A stretch of 64,000 nucleotides of DNA from Vitis vinifera (lineage: Eukaryota > Streptophyta > Magnoliopsida > Vitales > Vitaceae). The stretch lies in assembly GCF_030704535.1 (NCBI RefSeq), contig NC_081813.1, positions 2,264,501 to 2,328,500 on the forward strand, read 5' to 3'. Position numbers and translations under genes: made by a program. Under the pieces are notes generated by a model that ran no database searches, was not told where the DNA came from, and saw only the letters and a list, made by a program, of their open reading frames with translations. Below, piece by piece: positions 59,645 through 64,000 of this stretch. Position 1 is the stretch's first letter, and the number at the start of each line of letters is the position of its first letter.

Positions 59645-62181
59645 ATGGGAAGAAGGATTTTGAATGATGCTTTGAGGACAATGGTGAATGCAGAGAGGAG
59701 AGGGATGGCTAAAGCTCACTTGCAGCCCATTTCCACTGTCATGACATCCTTTCTCAAGATCATGAAAGATCATGGTAAAAATAATCTTAACTTTCTGTTT
59801 AAATTCTAAGAAAACTGGAAAAAAAATTGAATCTTAATAGTTGTGCTATGGGAGTTTCTAAAAAATATGACCGAGGAAGAGGAAAGAATGGAAAGTTTTT
59901 AATCTTATGTGTACTCTTGGTTGTGGGAAATGAAAATAAACTCTACCATAAATAGAGTTGTATTTGGAATAGTTAATATTAGAATTTTAACTTCATATTT
60001 TTTCAAGCACTTCACATTTTTATTGGGATCCTGAGAGTAGTTGGAGTTTGACACACACACATTGGCACATTTTATCTTTATGCCTGTAAGGAGTTGGAAA
60101 GAAGAAAAAGTGACTGTATTACTCCTCAAATCATATTTCTTTATGGTTCAATTTATTTCATATGATGGGTAGTAATCAATTTATTTTCTTTGCAGTGTTT
60201 GGAAGTCTGTAGACAATTTTTTTTTCTGTAACTGGCTTGTCAAACTGCTTTACAGGATACATTAAAGATTTTCAAGTATATGATCCACACAGAGTGGGAA
60301 AGATAACAGTTGAACTGCAAGGCAGGATTAATGATTGTCGAGCTCTTACGTATAGGCAGGATCTCAAAGCCAAGGACATAGAGAAATATACAGCTAATAA
60401 GCTTCCAACGCGTCAGGTCTGTGTTGATTCCTTTTACTTTCATTGTATTGAAATTGTTCGTTATTGATCCATGAAGATTATGTTTTACTTTTGTTTGCAA
60501 AATAGGACTGCACTAAACCTGATGTTTGAACAACCTTGTCCTTCAAGGGGGACGGTTTCTGGGTTTGAGACCCTTGGTTCTGGGAGCAACCTGTTTGACA
60601 CATGAATTATAAAAAAAACATCTATGATGTAAACATACTTTTCTTTTGGGTTAATTTCATTGAAACCCCCCTTGAGGTTTGGTGTAAATGCACCCAACGA
60701 CCATTGCTTTCAAATTTCGTCAATTAGTACTCCTATAAATCTTTTCCGTGTATATAATTTAGTTTTTAGAAACATTTTAGGTCAAAGGATTTTAGATAGG
60801 TGTGTTTAATATTTCTTTAAAAAATAAAATTTATATATGAAATGTCTATAAGGTACAAATTGATGAAATTTGATACCAATGGTGACTTAGTGTATTTACA
60901 CTAAACCTCGGGGGGTCTCAATAAAATTAACCTTTTTTTCTTTAAACAAAAAGCAGAAACAAGAATGAATTATAGAAATGGATAAAGCAATTACATGAGA
61001 AGGATGGGGAATCCTCCCTTGATTTACAAAAGCTGATAAATAATGGAAGATTGAACCTTCTCCAGTATACTAATGAGACTTATACATCTACATAGAACCA
61101 TACGAGAATATGCAATATAAAACTCCTCATCTCCTTCAAATAGAAACCGAAACAAATCTCCTCTCCTCACTGTCCAAACCCTTATGATATGCAAACCAAA
61201 TGCTAGTCAAGCTGAACAACATTGAGGGGAATGAATTAAACTTCATGGTACAAGAGGCCAAAAACATGCATAGAAATGAATTAAACATAATTAATTAAAC
61301 TCTGATTAAACATATTTGATGTAAACATACTTGATTTACGGTATTAGGTTGTCTGTCATTTTTACTTTCTATTATTTATCTTTGCATGATGAACTACCAG
61401 TCTAACTGTTCAATCCATAAACTAGCTTTCTTTTAACATCGATTTTTCCCATTAAGCTTTCCTGTTTAGATGCCCAAAATTATTATTTAATGTGCAATTC
61501 ATTAATGAAAATAATAAGTGATTGAGACATGGAAAAAGAGTTTATACTTCAAATGATAAGACTAGCTTCTGTTGTGTGGGTTTTGGTCCACACACACAAT
61601 GCATGTGTGGTTCCATGCTAGCAATTTCTGAATGATCAATCACATAAAGAACATGCACATGATATGTACTCAGAACCTGGGTTTTCAATCGTTAATATGA
61701 TGGGAAACAATACAATTATGCAGGAAGGAAGCACTGAGCTGAACAGGACCTAATGTAATTTGGCTCAACATTTGAAAACTGAAAACCCTCCCGTGTATCT
61801 CACCAATTCTTTTGGTGCTTTTAATATATTCTCTTGTTTGCCTGTCAAAAAAAACTGAAAAATCTCATGCACCATGACACGGGCTCTTCTCTGGTGCTCA
61901 TGTCTAGCTGTGTGCTTGTGGTGATGATGAATTATATAGTGCTGCTATTGCTGGTCCAACTCCTGCTAGTGCTTCAGTTTTCTTGTGAAATGAAGAAATC
62001 TGCATTTTTTTTCTTTCTGGTTTGGCTGGAGTCTAAATTCCCAAAAATCACTGACACATTCCTAACTTGTTTCCTGTTGCAGTGGGGCTATGTTGTGATT
62101 ACAACTCCTAATGGCGTTTTGGATCATGAAGAGGCCGCCCAACAAAACGTCGGTGGTCAGGTTCTTGGCTACTTCTATTAA
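59645..62181 (+). CDS. RPS15A: Ribosomal protein S15a, divergent plant type
   Basis: A small-subunit ribosomal protein of the uS8 family. The coding exons are 59645-59774, 60256-60416 and 62083-62181 (390 nt, 129 aa, phases consistent). The protein begins [20 protein letters not shown], continues [20 protein letters not shown] and [16 protein letters not shown], and ends [20 protein letters not shown]...GGQVLGYFY. The start MGRRILND and the [15 protein letters not shown] stretch point to the divergent type II plant S15a (Arabidopsis RPS15aB/E) rather than the canonical MVRISVLND type; type II has been discussed as organelle-associated. A leader exon ends at 57801, with the acceptor at 59611. 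The second coding intron (60417-62082) carries a MITE. The ATG is the first after the leader-intron acceptor. Confidence 0.95.
60649..60932. mobile_element. MITE with long TIRs, same family as 55534-55726
   Basis: The left arm GGTTAATTTCATTGAAACCC...GGTTTGGTGTAAATGCACC pairs with the right arm TGTATTTACACTAAACCTCG...CAATAAAATTAACC. It lies in intron 2 of RPS15A and has no coding capacity. Confidence 0.75.
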
Positions 62182-62696
62182 ACATCTGTCTGATCACTCT
62201 TTAGAACTGCAGTGGGTTTACATCATTATCTTCTTTCACAATTTCCCCTTTGTGAACTACCTTTAGGTATTTTCTGTTTTCTGTCACTCTTGATCCCAAG
62301 CCCAGAAACCAGAAAGACTGAACTCCCCTGTGGCTACAAAACCCTCTCCAATTCGATTGGCAGCTTTCTCTTTTGTACTAAAATATTATTTTGATGGAAA
62401 AAGTTAGAACTTTTTCCCTCAAACAGTGGAAATTTTGAAAAGATAAGGGTAATAATAGATGTGTTTCTGATGAAGGTTCTATACAGGGCTCAGTGTAACA
62501 GGATCACAAAGCTCAGTTGTTTGGCAATGGAGTTTTGGTACTCATTCACAGAAAAGCAGAGTACCATTTTATAAGTCCATGCAATGTCAGTAGGTTACAA
62601 ATGTGAAAGGTAGTGAAATGCTCATTTCTCACAACCCAGAGTGAAGAAAATGAAAAAAAAAAAAATAATAATAATAATAAAATAATTAAAACTTGA
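62182..62696 (+). other. 3' UTR and flank of RPS15A
   Basis: No gene seen after the TAA at 62179-62181. Moderately AT-rich, ending in an A-run and (ATA)n repeat at 62653-62682. Confidence 0.4.
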
Positions 62697-62697
62697 A

Positions 62698-62965
62698 CTA
62701 TGTTTGATTCCTAGAAAATTTGAGGGAAAATGCAAGGGAAATAAAATACAAAGGAAATAAAAAGTGAAGGAAAATAAAAAATAAATTAAAAATTGATAAA
62801 TTATTTTTTTTTGTTACTTCAAACTCATTTTATTTATTTTAATTCATTAATATGAAGATTAAATAATTTAAAAATACATCATTTTTTAGTTAGTTTTAAT
62901 TATATTCGATTTTCTTTTATATTTTTTTTCTTTCCTTAGTATTTTTCGGGAATCAAATATAACCT
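62698..62965. mobile_element. MITE of the 'TGTTTGGTTCC' family (copy 4)
   Basis: The left end CTATGTTTGATTCCTAGAAA and the right end TTTTTCGGGAATCAAATATAACC are clear inverted repeats. The interior AGATTAAATAATTTAAAAAT is shared with the copies at 7966, 12231 and 55336. Confidence 0.7.
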
Positions 62966-63127
62966 AAATGACAATTGATGCATATAACATCTCCCTTTTT
63001 TTGGGAGCCCTCTTCCTTCCACAAAAGAAAAATATTAAGGTACCAAAGTGGTATCTATCAGATATGAGATTTGAGTCGTTGAAATATGTAAAATGAAATC
63101 TAAACCATTAAATAATGGTGTAAATGA

Positions 63128-63260
63128 ATTAGAACAATATATAAGGTTACAAATAACAAGAAGGGGGTATAAATACCGAAAAATAATGGTGTAAATGAAT
63201 GAGAATAATATATAATGTTACAAATAACGAGAATGGGGTATAAATAATGAGACAAAAAAT
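63128..63260 (+). repeat. Short imperfect tandem duplication
   Basis: The phrase ATAATGGTGTAAATGAATKAGAA ... GGTTACAAATAACRAGAAKGGGGTATAAATA occurs twice, about 67 bases apart (shown here as 63115-63175 and 63182-63245). Non-coding. Confidence 0.6.
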
Positions 63261-63544
63261 TATATACGTGACATGATTTGATTAATGATATTTTGTATTA
63301 GAAAAAACATTTTTCGAAACCATAGCCGGACCCTCCACAAAATTGGGGTGTACATTTGAAACCGTAAACGTACCATCAAAAAATACAAGAAAGGAAAAAA
63401 AATGTATCATCTTCCCATTATTTTCGAAAATGTCATAAAATTACTTCTTCGTGGGATCAAAGCTGATGACGTGACACGACACCGTGGATGCATCCCAGAA
63501 AAATCCCGAAGGTCTAAGGCGTGTGGAGTTTTTGGACTAAAATA

Positions 63545-63913
63545 ATGGGCCCAGTGAAGCGAGTCCAAGTCAGACCAGGCCCATAGAAATTTCTTCATAA
63601 TATGCCCAATATGCCCAGACTACCCCTTACCCCTCTTTTAATTCACGAACAATTGGGCTGCTGGCTTTGAGAGAAAAAAGCTTCTCTTTTTTCCTTCTTT
63701 TTTAATTTGATCTTCAATTCCATTCATGATCAAATATAAGCACAGCAGAAATCGAATCACGGAGGAGGACCATCATCGTCCTTCATGAACCCGATCTCAC
63801 CAGAACGCTCTCTTCCTCTCTCTTCTTGAAAGCCTTACCAATCCGACATGTCCATACACTAGATTTCAACTTCGAGCTCTACTCTCTTTTTCTCCCCGTG
63901 CGATTCCCGTAAG
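63545..63913 (+). promoter_or_regulatory. Site II promoter and leader exon of an unidentified downstream gene
   Basis: Site II motifs (TGGGCC at 63546, GGCCCA at 63579, TGCCCA twice near 63603-63616, TGGGCT at 63654) precede a pyrimidine-rich, less AT-rich stretch ending CCCGTAAG|GTACTCC, a plausible splice donor at 63914. This looks like the 5' leader of a + strand housekeeping gene outside the window. No coding start can be assigned. Confidence 0.45.
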
Positions 63914-64000
63914 GTACTCCTTTGATCTTACTCTGATGTCGGCTTTGGTTTGTTGATCGGGGTCTGTTTGGTTGCTGGGAAACTCGAGGAAAGGGGGAAG

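Noticed and set aside
1..64000. tRNA, rRNA or CRISPR-like loci
   Set aside because: tRNA-like A and B boxes occur only in SINEs with poly-A tails; no cloverleaf gene, rRNA segment or regularly spaced short repeat array was seen.

Overview
The window is nuclear DNA of a woody eudicot. Genes have many introns with GT/AG borders, all encoded families are plant-type, intergenic DNA is very AT-rich, and LINEs, SINEs and MITEs are abundant. The flavour of the repeats suggests grapevine (Vitis), but that is inference from recall and was not searched.

Layout, left to right: (1) 549-1387, + strand: the last five exons of a protein phosphatase 2A B55 regulatory subunit. (2) 4979-7099, +: mitochondrial ATP synthase subunit g, two coding exons behind a leader intron (3181-4961). 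(3) 14714-15364, +: an intronless Dof zinc-finger transcription factor with a long AT-rich upstream region. (4) 19894-40714, -: a complete 18-exon UBP6/UBP7-type proteasome-associated deubiquitinase (479 aa) stretched over 20.8 kb by retroelements in its introns. (5) 44559-56179, +: a 12-exon, 1,253-residue nuclear protein with the three-part layout of the Pol II elongation factor ELL. (6) 59645-62181, +: ribosomal protein S15a of the divergent plant type, with promoter site II motifs. (7) 63545-63913, +: probable leader exon of a gene that continues outside the window.

The genes are ordinary housekeeping and regulatory genes with no operon-like link between them. UBP6 and the ELL-like gene are divergent and separated by about 3.8 kb of MITE-rich DNA.

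The most informative structure is in the UBP6 introns. Intron 6 holds a decayed sense-oriented (+) LINE with an RNase H domain. It was split by a younger minus-strand LINE with a target-site duplication, which was itself split by a solo LTR; a full-length tRNA-derived SINE with an 18-bp duplication lies elsewhere in the same old LINE. Intron 9 holds a 5'-truncated L1, intron 10 holds head-to-head LINE fragments with a Ty3/gypsy integrase piece inside one of them, and intron 1 has about four diverged copies of a ~200-bp tandem repeat abutting exon 1. No wholly new biological system is evident. The best candidates for follow-up are the ELL-like protein, the UBP6 intron 1 repeat, the nested insertions and a 24-bp minimal retro-insertion.
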